A stretch of 45,329 nt of DNA from Acidobacteriota bacterium (GTDB lineage: Bacteria; Acidobacteriota; Terriglobia; Terriglobales; Acidobacteriaceae), in the NCBI GenBank assembly GCA_021800255.1, contig JAJYZC010000022.1:1-45329 (forward strand), in the 5' to 3' direction. Below are positions 33,554-40,819 of the stretch, piece by piece. The position numbers and the translations under genes were made by a program. The notes below the pieces were generated by a model. That model saw nothing but the letters and a program-made list of their open reading frames with translations. It had not been told where the DNA came from and searched no databases. Position 1 is the stretch's first letter; every line of letters begins with the position of its first letter.

Positions 33554-33814
33554 TCAGCGCCCGTAGTGCTTGGCGTTTTTCTCTTTGTAGCTGGCCCACT
33601 TCTCCGGCACATCGTCCTGCGCGAAGATCGCTGAAACCGGGCAGGCCGGCACGCAGGCGCCGCAGTCGATGCACTCGACCGGATCGATGAATAACTGATC
33701 GGTTTCGGCGAAGCCGTCTTCGTCCTTCTTGGGGTGGATGCAATCGACAGGGCAGGCGTCTACGCAGGCGGTGTCCTTGGTGCCGATACAGGGTTCGCAA
33801 ATCACATATGCCAT
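33554..33814 (-). CDS. 7Fe-type ferredoxin
   Basis: An 86-residue cytosolic electron carrier. C9-x7-C17-x3-C21-P is followed by C48-x2-C51-x2-C54-x3-C58-P. In Azotobacter-type 7Fe ferredoxins these provide the ligands of one 3Fe-4S and one 4Fe-4S cluster, so that arrangement is expected here. Cys6 and Cys25 are extra. The partner enzyme is unknown, and no oxidoreductase gene is adjacent. Confidence 0.93.
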   Translation of the reverse strand: MAYVICEPCIGTKDTACVDACPVDCIHPKKDEDGFAETDQLFIDPVECIDCGACVPACPVSAIFAQDDVPEKWASYKEKNAKHYGR

Positions 33815-33899
33815 CTGGTGGTATCTCCGGAAACGTGATCTCCTCAGGCTGATAGTAGCACAGGACCCTGAGCGCCGGGCCAGTCCTCAGCACGCTGGT

Positions 33900-34010
33900 T
33901 TTATCATGCGGGAATCCGGAGAGCAGGAAATGGGGAATAGCAAATAGGGCGAAGCTGACTGCTGGCCGCTGCCCCCTGACCACTAGTCCCTCAGTCCCTT
34001 AGTTCCGCCT
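33900..34010. repeat. Phased short-repeat tract across the end of suhB
   Basis: On the minus strand, the last suhB codons read as eight-base units (GGAACTAA, GGGACTGA, GGGACTAG). After the stop the sequence falls into seven-base units such as TCAGGGG, GCAGCGG, CCAGCAG, TCAGCTT and TTTGCTA. It resembles the array that begins at the sigma factor stop at 11198. Confidence 0.45.
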
Positions 34011-34900
34011 TTCGCTCGCCTCTCCGCAAACTCCCGCGGCGTAGGAATGGGCGCGAGGTCGCGTCCGGCGAACATATCCCGAAACAGGCCGATCAACTCT
34101 TCGTGAATCAGCCCATTTGAGGCCAGAATCTCGCGGCTGTCCAGCCGGAAATGCTGGCCGGCAAAGTCCGTCACGCGCCCTCCAGCCTCTTCAACCAGCA
34201 AAATGCCGGCGGCCGTATCCCAGGGGTTCAGGTTGAACTCCCAAAATGCATCCATGCGCCCGCAGGCAACGTAGGCCAGGTCCAGCGCCGCCGAGCCGGC
34301 GCGGCGCACACCATGCGAGCGTAGCGTGAACTCCTGATAAAAATGCACATTGGGACTGGAGTGGCGCTTGCGGCTGGGAAACCCGGTGGCCAGCAGCGCC
34401 TCGGCCAGTTGCCGCGTACGCGAAGCGCGCACTGGCTTGCCGTTGAGCCGCGTCCCGCTGCCGCGCTCCGCCGTGAACAGCTCGTCGCGCAGGGGATCAT
34501 AGATGACTGCGGCCATCAAGGTTCCATCCTCGTCCGGCTTGGCGCCCGGAGGGCGCTGCTCGAGCCCCAGCGAGACGCAAAACTGCGGAAATCCGTGCGC
34601 AAAGTTGGTGGTGCCGTCCAGCGGGTCTACATACCAACGGAACTCAGCATCGAGCCGCTCGCGCGTTCCTTCCTCGCCGTAGATTCCGTGGCCGGGAAAG
34701 ACCTCGCCAAGCCGGCCGCGAATCAATTTTTCTACCGTCCGGTCGGCCACGGTGATGATGTCCACGTCACCCTTGTACTCGGTTTCGACCCCCTGGGCAA
34801 AAAACTCGCGCAGACGCGCTCCCGCCTCGCGCGCGATCCCGGCGGCTTTAGGAACCCAAACGGAATGCGATGCGGCCGCCGGCTCTGCCCCGCCGCTCAC
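33983..34900 (-). CDS. suhB: SuhB-like inositol monophosphatase family protein
   Basis: A 305-residue cytosolic Mg-dependent phosphatase. Metal and substrate residues are visible: Glu76/77 in YGEEGT, Asp92 and Asp95 in YVDPLDGTTNFAHG, and the C-terminal WDTAAGILLVEEAGG motif. KGDVDIITVAD matches the N-terminal family pattern. In E. coli SuhB also acts in rRNA antitermination. The last residues (GTKGLRD) are encoded by a short repeated sequence and are probably not conserved. The GTG start overlaps the TGA stop of the Hfq-like gene by two bases (GTGA), implying translational coupling. Confidence 0.93.
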   Translation of the reverse strand: MSGGAEPAAASHSVWVPKAAGIAREAGARLREFFAQGVETEYKGDVDIITVADRTVEKLIRGRLGEVFPGHGIYGEEGTRERLDAEFRWYVDPLDGTTNFAHGFPQFCVSLGLEQRPPGAKPDEDGTLMAAVIYDPLRDELFTAERGSGTRLNGKPVRASRTRQLAEALLATGFPSRKRHSSPNVHFYQEFTLRSHGVRRAGSAALDLAYVACGRMDAFWEFNLNPWDTAAGILLVEEAGGRVTDFAGQHFRLDSREILASNGLIHEELIGLFRDMFAGRDLAPIPTPREFAERRAKGGTKGLRD

Positions 34901-35205
34901 AACAGGGCCTCGTCGGCAGCCTGCCCGTTCTCGGCCGCCAAGCGTTGCAGGCGCCTGCGGCCCAGTTCACTGATGGTCTGAATCTGGTTTTTATAGATGA
35001 ATAGGTTGGGCTGCTTTTCCCGGGTCAGGCGCAGCATGGCGTCGTCAAAGTATTCGATCCAGCCGCGCACCGTCTCACCGTCGCGCAGCTTGATGGTGAC
35101 GATCACCTGACGCTCGCTGAGCGATCGGAGATAGAGGGCTTCCTGCCCGGTTTCGCCCGGCGGAGGCGCTTTCGAACGGCGGCGCGAGGACAATGGCGGA
35201 GTCAT
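34897..35205 (-). CDS. Hfq-like Sm-domain protein
   Basis: A 102-residue protein with a basic, disordered N-terminal extension of about 22 residues. An Sm/Hfq core follows: Sm1-like RQVIVTIKLRDGETVRGWIEYFDDAMLRL (about residues 32-60) and Sm2-like LFIYKNQIQTI (68-77), comparable to YKHAI in Hfq. Hfq hexamers bind small RNAs and A/U-rich mRNA. Residues of the proximal RNA-binding face are only partly matched, so it may be a diverged Hfq or a separate Sm-like family. The gene overlaps the suhB start, which argues for coupled expression. Confidence 0.8.
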   Translation of the reverse strand: MTPPLSSRRRSKAPPPGETGQEALYLRSLSERQVIVTIKLRDGETVRGWIEYFDDAMLRLTREKQPNLFIYKNQIQTISELGRRRLQRLAAENGQAADEALL

Positions 35206-35321
35206 GACTCTATATTAGATGCATCCCCGCTCGCCGGGGCTTTCGATCTGTCCGGGGCGGCACGGCAATGGCATGGCTGCCTTGCGCAGTTCCTGCTCTG
35301 ATTAGGGTTTGTTCACAGGCC

Positions 35322-36503
35322 CTAGACTCTTACCAGCTCCCGCTGCACCCGCCCCGTCACCCATGCCTTGCCCGGCGCGGTAAGCATATTGACTTCGCTG
35401 CGCAGGCCAAACTCAGGCAGATAGATGCCCGGCTCGACCGAGAAACAGGTATGGGGCAGGATGCGGCGCTCGTCGTGGGTCTCCAGATTATCCAGGTGCG
35501 CGCCCGCTCCGTGCAGCTCGCGTCCGATGTTGTGCCCCGTGCGGTGCGTGAAGTACTCGCCGAAGCCTGCGGCCCGGATCACGCCGCGGGCCGCATCGTC
35601 AGCCTCGAAGCCGCGCACGGTTTTCCCCGCTGCAAAAGCCGTCTCCACGGCCGAAACGGCGGCGTCGCGGGCCTTCAGCACCGTCTCGAAGACCTGCTGT
35701 TCGCGCTCGCTGGGCGCCCGTCCCACCACCCCCGTCCAGGTGATGTCGTAGAACACGCTGCCCGGCTTGTTCACTCGCCCCCAGATGTCGATGAGCACAA
35801 AATTCCCCTCGCGGATGGGCGACGAGCGCTCCGCCGTTGGCTCGTAGTGCGAGTCGCTGGTGTTGGCGTTCACGCTCACGTCGGGTCCGTTCTCCCACAC
35901 CAGGTTTTCGCGGCGCATGGCCTCGCCCAGCCACAGCACCATGTCGTGCTCGGAGACTTTGCCCGCGCCGCTGGCAGCCGGCCGCAGCCGCCGCCCCATC
36001 TCCCGCCAGCCCTCGGCCAGAATGCCGTCGATGGCCCGCTGCGCCGCGCCGTGGCTCGCAATTTGCTCCGCGCTCAGCACCGCCTCAAACTGGCTCACTA
36101 GGTCGGCGGAACTCACCACCTCTTTGCCCAGCCCGCGCACAAACTCCACTGTCCCCGCATCCACCATGGAGAGGTACATGATGTCGTTGTTGGGCGAGTA
36201 TTGCATGGCTACCCGCCGCGCCCCGGCCAGCATCGCCTCCAGACCCGCGTGCAGCTCCTGCCAGCTTGAGTACACTGCCTTGGCGCCGGCGAGCGTGTCT
36301 AGCCGCCCCTGTTCGATGCGGTGCACCAGCTTGCGCGGCTCGCCCGCGGCGGGCACAAAGTAGTACCACCGCCGCGTCACGTGCGCGGTTTCGTCCAGCC
36401 CCAAAATGCGCCCGCCCACCGGGTCGCGGTGATGATGGTCGTAAAACAGCCAGCCGTCATAACCGCCGCCGCGCAGCGCCGCCTGCATTGCTTCAAGGTT
36501 CAT
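35322..36503 (-). CDS. M24-family metallopeptidase (Xaa-Pro aminopeptidase-like)
   Basis: A 393-residue protein with a creatinase-like N-terminal domain and a C-terminal pita-bread fold. The metal ligands of M24 are visible in order: Asp in VLIDIWG, Asp in FYDITWTG, His in HRTGHNIG, Glu in FSVEPGIYLPEF and Glu in LRSEVNML. The family removes N-terminal residues preceding proline; the exact specificity is unknown. ATG 36503 is chosen because the conserved fold begins directly after it, but ribosome-site support is weak and an in-frame GTG at 36599 would add 32 residues. It is probably cytosolic. Confidence 0.88.
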   Translation of the reverse strand: MNLEAMQAALRGGGYDGWLFYDHHHRDPVGGRILGLDETAHVTRRWYYFVPAAGEPRKLVHRIEQGRLDTLAGAKAVYSSWQELHAGLEAMLAGARRVAMQYSPNNDIMYLSMVDAGTVEFVRGLGKEVVSSADLVSQFEAVLSAEQIASHGAAQRAIDGILAEGWREMGRRLRPAASGAGKVSEHDMVLWLGEAMRRENLVWENGPDVSVNANTSDSHYEPTAERSSPIREGNFVLIDIWGRVNKPGSVFYDITWTGVVGRAPSEREQQVFETVLKARDAAVSAVETAFAAGKTVRGFEADDAARGVIRAAGFGEYFTHRTGHNIGRELHGAGAHLDNLETHDERRILPHTCFSVEPGIYLPEFGLRSEVNMLTAPGKAWVTGRVQRELVRV

Positions 36504-37206
36504 ACCGGCATCATACGCGCTGGCAGAGGGCCAATGCCGGGAAGAGACATCGGCACGGAGCAGGCGGATTTTCTCGCGCTTCGACCGCAGCGCCAGCACT
36601 TCTTTGAGGAACCTACGCCGCCACGGGCGGAGGCGCAGTTGCTGCTACGCAGCTACCCGCGGAGCAGGAAATGAGCTTCGGCCAGCACGGGATGATGGCT
36701 AAAGCCTGTGATTAACTTTGCGAGCAGTTCGGCAGAATCAACAAGTTGCAGCGATTTTTGGGCGCTCTCCGATTTTCTATGCAACTTATTTTCAATCAGC
36801 AACTTGCGGAAAAATTAATCGCGGACTGCCAGGCCGCCCGCGCTGGCGCTGGTTATACCCTTTGCGCGGGCCCTGCTGCCCGCCATAGCCCGCAAAGACA
36901 GTCTAATCTGAAGCCAGCGTGTAGCCGTGCGGGACCCATAAAAAGCGCGCTTCCCCTGGGCTCTTGCGGTTTCATCCCTGCGGGACGAAGAAACCCGGAT
37001 TACTTATCTGACGCCAAGTCGAAGCTGGTCTGCCAACGAATTCATCTTATTGCCCCGCGTTCACTCCTCAGTCCATCGTCGCTGCCGTGCAGTCGTTCCT
37101 CACTGCCGCGGCCTTCGCTTGCACCACCATGCGGGCAACTTACAAAAAGTTTTCCTTGTGTGCGCGCCTCCACCCCGCCCCCATCTGCGAAAATGGTTGC
37201 TTGACT
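36504..37206. other. Long intergenic region between divergent genes
   Basis: About 700 bases between the M24 peptidase and the acidic protein gene. It is partly AT-rich (36740-36830) and holds one CAAGTTGC (36742-36749) with two inverted copies of its core, 36780-36787 and 36799-36806. These could form alternative hairpins. The right part contains scattered purine-rich segments with no convincing coding frame on either strand. Promoters for both genes should lie here, but none was assigned. Confidence 0.4.
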
Positions 37207-37686
37207 ATGAGTACCGACAACCTCATCTCGCTCAAAGACGACATGGTGGCTTTTATTGAGGGCCACGGGCTGCGGCGCCTTCCCGGCTATGTCACCGAGG
37301 ACATTCCTTCCATTCTCTGGGAAGGGAAGGACAACCCCGACGCATGGAAGGATTTTGTGGAGATGGCCAAGTACGCCGGCGCTCCTTTTGTCACCTTCAG
37401 CGAAATGACGCTGGAGCGCGAAGAGATTGATCGGCTGATCGAAGAAGCCGGCGAGATGGACTTTCCCGGCGAAGAAGCCTCCGAACTGGTGGAGGCCAAG
37501 TGGCTGCGCAAGTATGCCGGCATGGTGGGTTATATTCAGCTTGGCTTTGTCTACCAAGGGCTGGCCTTTCTGCACGAAACCACCACCGAGTGGTATGAGC
37601 GGTTCCAGGCCCTGATCGAGGACATTGAGGATTTCCAGGACATCGTGATCGACGACGCCCATCCGCACGAAGACGAGGAAGAGTAA
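37207..37686 (+). CDS. Acidic conserved-looking hypothetical protein
   Basis: A 159-residue soluble acidic protein, largely helical by pattern, ending in a poly-acidic tail (HPHEDEEE). Features include FIEGHGLRRLPGYVTEDIPSILWE near the N-terminus, an EEIDRLIEEAGE helix and WYERFQALIEDIEDFQDIVIDD near the end. I do not recognise a named family; no signal peptide or membrane segment is seen. The ATG at 37207 is chosen because the regular helical sequence begins there; upstream in-frame starts add a Cys-rich segment without features. The stop is five bases before the recJ start, so it is probably cotranscribed with recJ. Confidence 0.75.
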   Translation: MSTDNLISLKDDMVAFIEGHGLRRLPGYVTEDIPSILWEGKDNPDAWKDFVEMAKYAGAPFVTFSEMTLEREEIDRLIEEAGEMDFPGEEASELVEAKWLRKYAGMVGYIQLGFVYQGLAFLHETTTEWYERFQALIEDIEDFQDIVIDDAHPHEDEEE

Positions 37687-37691
37687 GGGGA

Positions 37692-39515
37692 GTGAATACG
37701 GCCGGCGCTGAGGATCACGCTTCAGTTTCGCCGCGCATGCCTCCACGCCAGCGTTGGATCGTAGCCGAACCTCACCTTGAGGCCGCCGCCGCTCTGGCCA
37801 AAGCGGCGCGCCTGCCACAGGTGCTGGCTGAGCTGCTGCTGGCGCGCGGCGTTACCGAACCCTGCCAGGCGCACGCCTTTCTCAACCCCAATTACGCCCA
37901 ACTCCACCCGCCCTCGCTCATGCTGGGCATGACAGAAGCCGTCGAGCGGCTGGAGCGCACCATCGCCGCCCGCGAGCCGGTGCTGCTTTACGGCGACTAC
38001 GACGTAGACGGCACGGCGGCCGTGGTGCTGCTCAAAACCGCCATCGAGATGCTCGGCGGCGTGGTCCGCTTCCATGTGCCTCATCGCCTGCGCGAAGGCT
38101 ACGGCGTGCAATCAAGCGTGCTCGAAGCTGCCCACGCGGACGGAATCCGTCTGGTCATCACCGTGGACACCGGCATGAGAGCCTTTGCCGAGGCTGAAAC
38201 CGCGCGTTCTTTGGGGATGGATCTGATCGTCACCGACCACCACCTGCCGGAACGCGGCGACGGCTTGCCGGCCGCGCTGGCTATTCTCAATCCCAATCAG
38301 CCCGGCTGCCCTTACCCGGAAAAATCGCTCTGCGGAGCGGCCATCGCGCTCAAGCTGGCGCAGGCGCTGCTGGAGCGGCGCGATCCTGTCCGCGTGCGCG
38401 AGAAGACCTTGCCCAGCTTTCTCAAGCTGGCGGCTATCGCCACCATCGCCGACGCCGTTCCTCTGCGCGGCGAGAATCGCGTGATCGCGGCCATCGGCTT
38501 GCGCGAGCTGCGGCGGCCGGTGGGCGCGGGCCTGCGCGCCCTGTTTCAGGCGGCCGCGCTTGATCCAGCATCCCAGCAGCTTACCGGCTTCGATGTTGCC
38601 TTCCGCCTGGCCCCGCGCATCAACGCCGCGGGCCGCATGGACGTGGCATCGGAGGTGATCGAACTCTTCTCCACCCGCGATGCGCAGCGCGCTGCCGAAC
38701 TGGCCGCCAAGCTGGAACGGCTCAATCGCGAGCGGCGCAATACCGAGGCCGCGGCCCTCGCCGCCATTGAAGCCCGGCTGGATACGGACGCGGAACTGGC
38801 CGCCGAACGCCTGCTCGTAGTGGACGGAAACGGCTGGCACCGCGGCGTGATCGGCATTTTAGCCTCGCGCGTGGTCGAGCGCACCGCCAAACCGGCCCTC
38901 GTTGTCAGCGTCGAGGACGGCGTGGCGCATGGTTCCGGACGCTCGGTGGACGGCTTTCCTCTGCTCGACGCCATCGAAGGCTGCGCCGATCTCTTCACCC
39001 GCTTCGGCGGCCACGCCTTTGCCGCCGGTTTTGCCATGCCCGCCGAACGCCTGCCGGAGCTTAAGCGCCGCCTGCGTCTCTACGCTGAAGAACACCTGGC
39101 CGCCCGCGAGCCCGAGCGCCTGCTTCACATTCACGCCGAACTGCCGCTCGACCGCATCACGCCGGTGCTGGTTGGCTGGCTGCGCAAGCTCGAACCGCTG
39201 GGTCACGGCAACCCGGAGCCGGTCTTCATAGCCCGCCGCATGCGGCTGCTGGCCCCGCCGCGTGTGATGAAGGAACGCCACATCTGCCTGGAGCTGGCGC
39301 GCTCCGCGCCTCTATCCCTGGAAAAAGTTCCGGTTACGCCCGGCTCCAGCGGCGCCATCCGCGCCGTCGGCTGGAGCTTGGCCAGCCGCGCCGCCGAACT
39401 GGAGCTTGCTGCAGGAAGTGAGATTGATCTCGCTTACCGCATTCGCGAGAACGGCAACTCTGAGTACGGCGGATTGGAAGTCCAAATCGCCGCCATGAAA
39501 TCGGCAGATGGATGA
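37692..39515 (+). CDS. recJ: RecJ: single-strand-specific 5'-3' exonuclease
   Basis: A 607-residue DHH/DHHA1 phosphoesterase that degrades 5' single-stranded DNA in recombination and mismatch repair. The metal motifs are complete: YGDYDVDG (Asp102, 104, 106), VDTG near residue 160 and TDHH (182-184). Residues near 305-320 have the APRINAAGRM motif, and the DHHA1 domain has GSGRS and FGGHAFAAGF. A C-terminal OB-fold region follows. The start is GTG at 37692 with AAGGGGA almost adjacent, so the spacing is short; ATG 37737 is an alternative. It directly follows the acidic hypothetical gene. Confidence 0.95.
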   Translation: MNTAGAEDHASVSPRMPPRQRWIVAEPHLEAAAALAKAARLPQVLAELLLARGVTEPCQAHAFLNPNYAQLHPPSLMLGMTEAVERLERTIAAREPVLLYGDYDVDGTAAVVLLKTAIEMLGGVVRFHVPHRLREGYGVQSSVLEAAHADGIRLVITVDTGMRAFAEAETARSLGMDLIVTDHHLPERGDGLPAALAILNPNQPGCPYPEKSLCGAAIALKLAQALLERRDPVRVREKTLPSFLKLAAIATIADAVPLRGENRVIAAIGLRELRRPVGAGLRALFQAAALDPASQQLTGFDVAFRLAPRINAAGRMDVASEVIELFSTRDAQRAAELAAKLERLNRERRNTEAAALAAIEARLDTDAELAAERLLVVDGNGWHRGVIGILASRVVERTAKPALVVSVEDGVAHGSGRSVDGFPLLDAIEGCADLFTRFGGHAFAAGFAMPAERLPELKRRLRLYAEEHLAAREPERLLHIHAELPLDRITPVLVGWLRKLEPLGHGNPEPVFIARRMRLLAPPRVMKERHICLELARSAPLSLEKVPVTPGSSGAIRAVGWSLASRAAELELAAGSEIDLAYRIRENGNSEYGGLEVQIAAMKSADG

Positions 39516-39520
39516 AAGGA

Positions 39521-39548
39521 CAAGGCCCACAGCGCACCGTGGGCCTTG
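39521..39548. terminator. Bidirectional terminator between recJ and the WXXGXW gene
   Basis: CAAGGCCCAC and GTGGGCCTTG form perfect ten-base arms around an eight-base loop, six bases after the recJ stop and 30 bases from the end of the converging gene. There is no clear T tract. Confidence 0.65.
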
Positions 39549-39577
39549 CGGTTACTTGGCCGGGTCGGTCGTTTTTA

Positions 39578-40552
39578 TCATCCTCTCCCGTGGTCATTCC
39601 TTGGTCCACCACGGTCCTCAGGACGAGCCTGCGGGCGGGGCCTCCCCTGCGGCCGCGACTGCTGTTGCGGCCGGTACTGCTGCTGCGGACGATATTGCTG
39701 CTGCGGCCGGTACTGCTGCTGTTGCGGCCGGTACCGCTGCTGTTGCGGCCGGTACCGCTGCTGCTGTTGACGATATTGCTGCTGTTGCGGCTGCGCCTGA
39801 AACCCGGGCCTTGACTGCGCGCCGAAATTCCCTCTGCCGCCGCGTTGGCCATAGTTTCCCGTGTTCGGCCGGGACTCGGCCATCGTGCGTGGCCGCCCAT
39901 GATTCACGCTGAAATAGGAGGAGCGGTCGCGCATGGCTGCATTCATGCGCTCGGTTTGGAACGATGTAGGCCCCATGTGCCGTCCGCGCTCTGCGGCGAG
40001 TTCTTCGCGGTTGGGGGCATATCGAATGCCGCCCGGCCCGCCGTTATAGGCCACATGGCTGCCTCGGGCCACGGTGTAGCGGTTCACAATGGCCTCGTCC
40101 CTGTAGGTGTTGTGGATGTATCGCGTGTCTACGCGCATCACCGCAGTGTTGTAGTTGAAGACGCCGCCACGCCACATGCCGCCCACAAAGCCGATGCCAA
40201 AATAGCCGAAGCCGTAGTTCACGCCGCCGTAGTAGCCCACGGTGCGGCCCCAGTAGCCGGGATGCCACACGTAAAGGCCGGTCGACCAGCCCCAGTAGCC
40301 GGGAGTCCACAACGCGCCCACGTAAGGCGCCGGCACCCATTCACCGGGAACCCAGTAATACCCATACGGTCCATAGGCCCAGTAGCCGGGAACCCACATC
40401 AGGCCGGGCTGGGGACATAGCGGCTGCATATACATCGGCAGCGGCGGCGGCGCATATCCCACGCTGATGAAAACAGCCGCGTGCGAAGACGCGGGAATTA
40501 CGGAGACAAGCAGCGCCAGCAACATCAGGCGCACAGAGCGACGGATTCGCAT
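39578..40552 (-). CDS. WXXGXW/YXWGXW-repeat secreted protein with Gln/Arg/Pro-rich tail
   Basis: A 324-residue secreted protein. The signal peptide ends near residue 26 (PASSHAA). Residues 45-130 contain repeated WVPGYW, WVPGEW, WTPGYWGW and WHPGYWG units of the WXXGXW family, aromatic-rich and probably surface-associated. A Gly/Tyr-rich middle follows. The C-terminal 80 residues are low-complexity, with tandem RYRPQQQ and QYRPQQQ units, matched in the DNA by a GC-rich repeat at about 39655-39785. Repeat number is expected to vary between strains. Function is unknown. Confidence 0.85.
   Translation of the reverse strand: MRIRRSVRLMLLALLVSVIPASSHAAVFISVGYAPPPLPMYMQPLCPQPGLMWVPGYWAYGPYGYYWVPGEWVPAPYVGALWTPGYWGWSTGLYVWHPGYWGRTVGYYGGVNYGFGYFGIGFVGGMWRGGVFNYNTAVMRVDTRYIHNTYRDEAIVNRYTVARGSHVAYNGGPGGIRYAPNREELAAERGRHMGPTSFQTERMNAAMRDRSSYFSVNHGRPRTMAESRPNTGNYGQRGGRGNFGAQSRPGFQAQPQQQQYRQQQQRYRPQQQRYRPQQQQYRPQQQYRPQQQYRPQQQSRPQGRPRPQARPEDRGGPRNDHGRG
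39655..39785. repeat. Tandem coding repeat (RPQQQ units)
   Basis: Units of about 18-24 bases, built around GCTGCTGTTGCGGCCGGTAC and close variants, are repeated six or seven times. They encode the Gln/Arg/Pro tail of the WXXGXW protein. All units keep the reading frame. Confidence 0.85.
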
Positions 40553-40819
40553 AGAAAACCTCCTGATTCATCTCGAACCGGAATCATCTGAAACGCTGCG
40601 CGTTCAGTCTATGCCGGTTGAAACCCTTCCGGCGCAAGGAAGTTGTCACAAAATGCGTTGCGGGGCTTGCTTGCGGCCCTCGCTTTGCTTGCGCCGCAGA
40701 AGCGGGAATCTATCCGGCGGTTGCTCCAAGGCTGAAATGGCATGAACAATGATACAACAGCGTGGTGCCGGCTGCCCGGTGCGCGCAACTTTCAGCGCGC
40801 TGCACCTCGGCGCAAGCGC

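Noticed and set aside
39655..39785. Possible CRISPR array
   Set aside because: Units are directly adjacent, of uneven length, lack unique spacers and encode RPQQQ repeats in frame.
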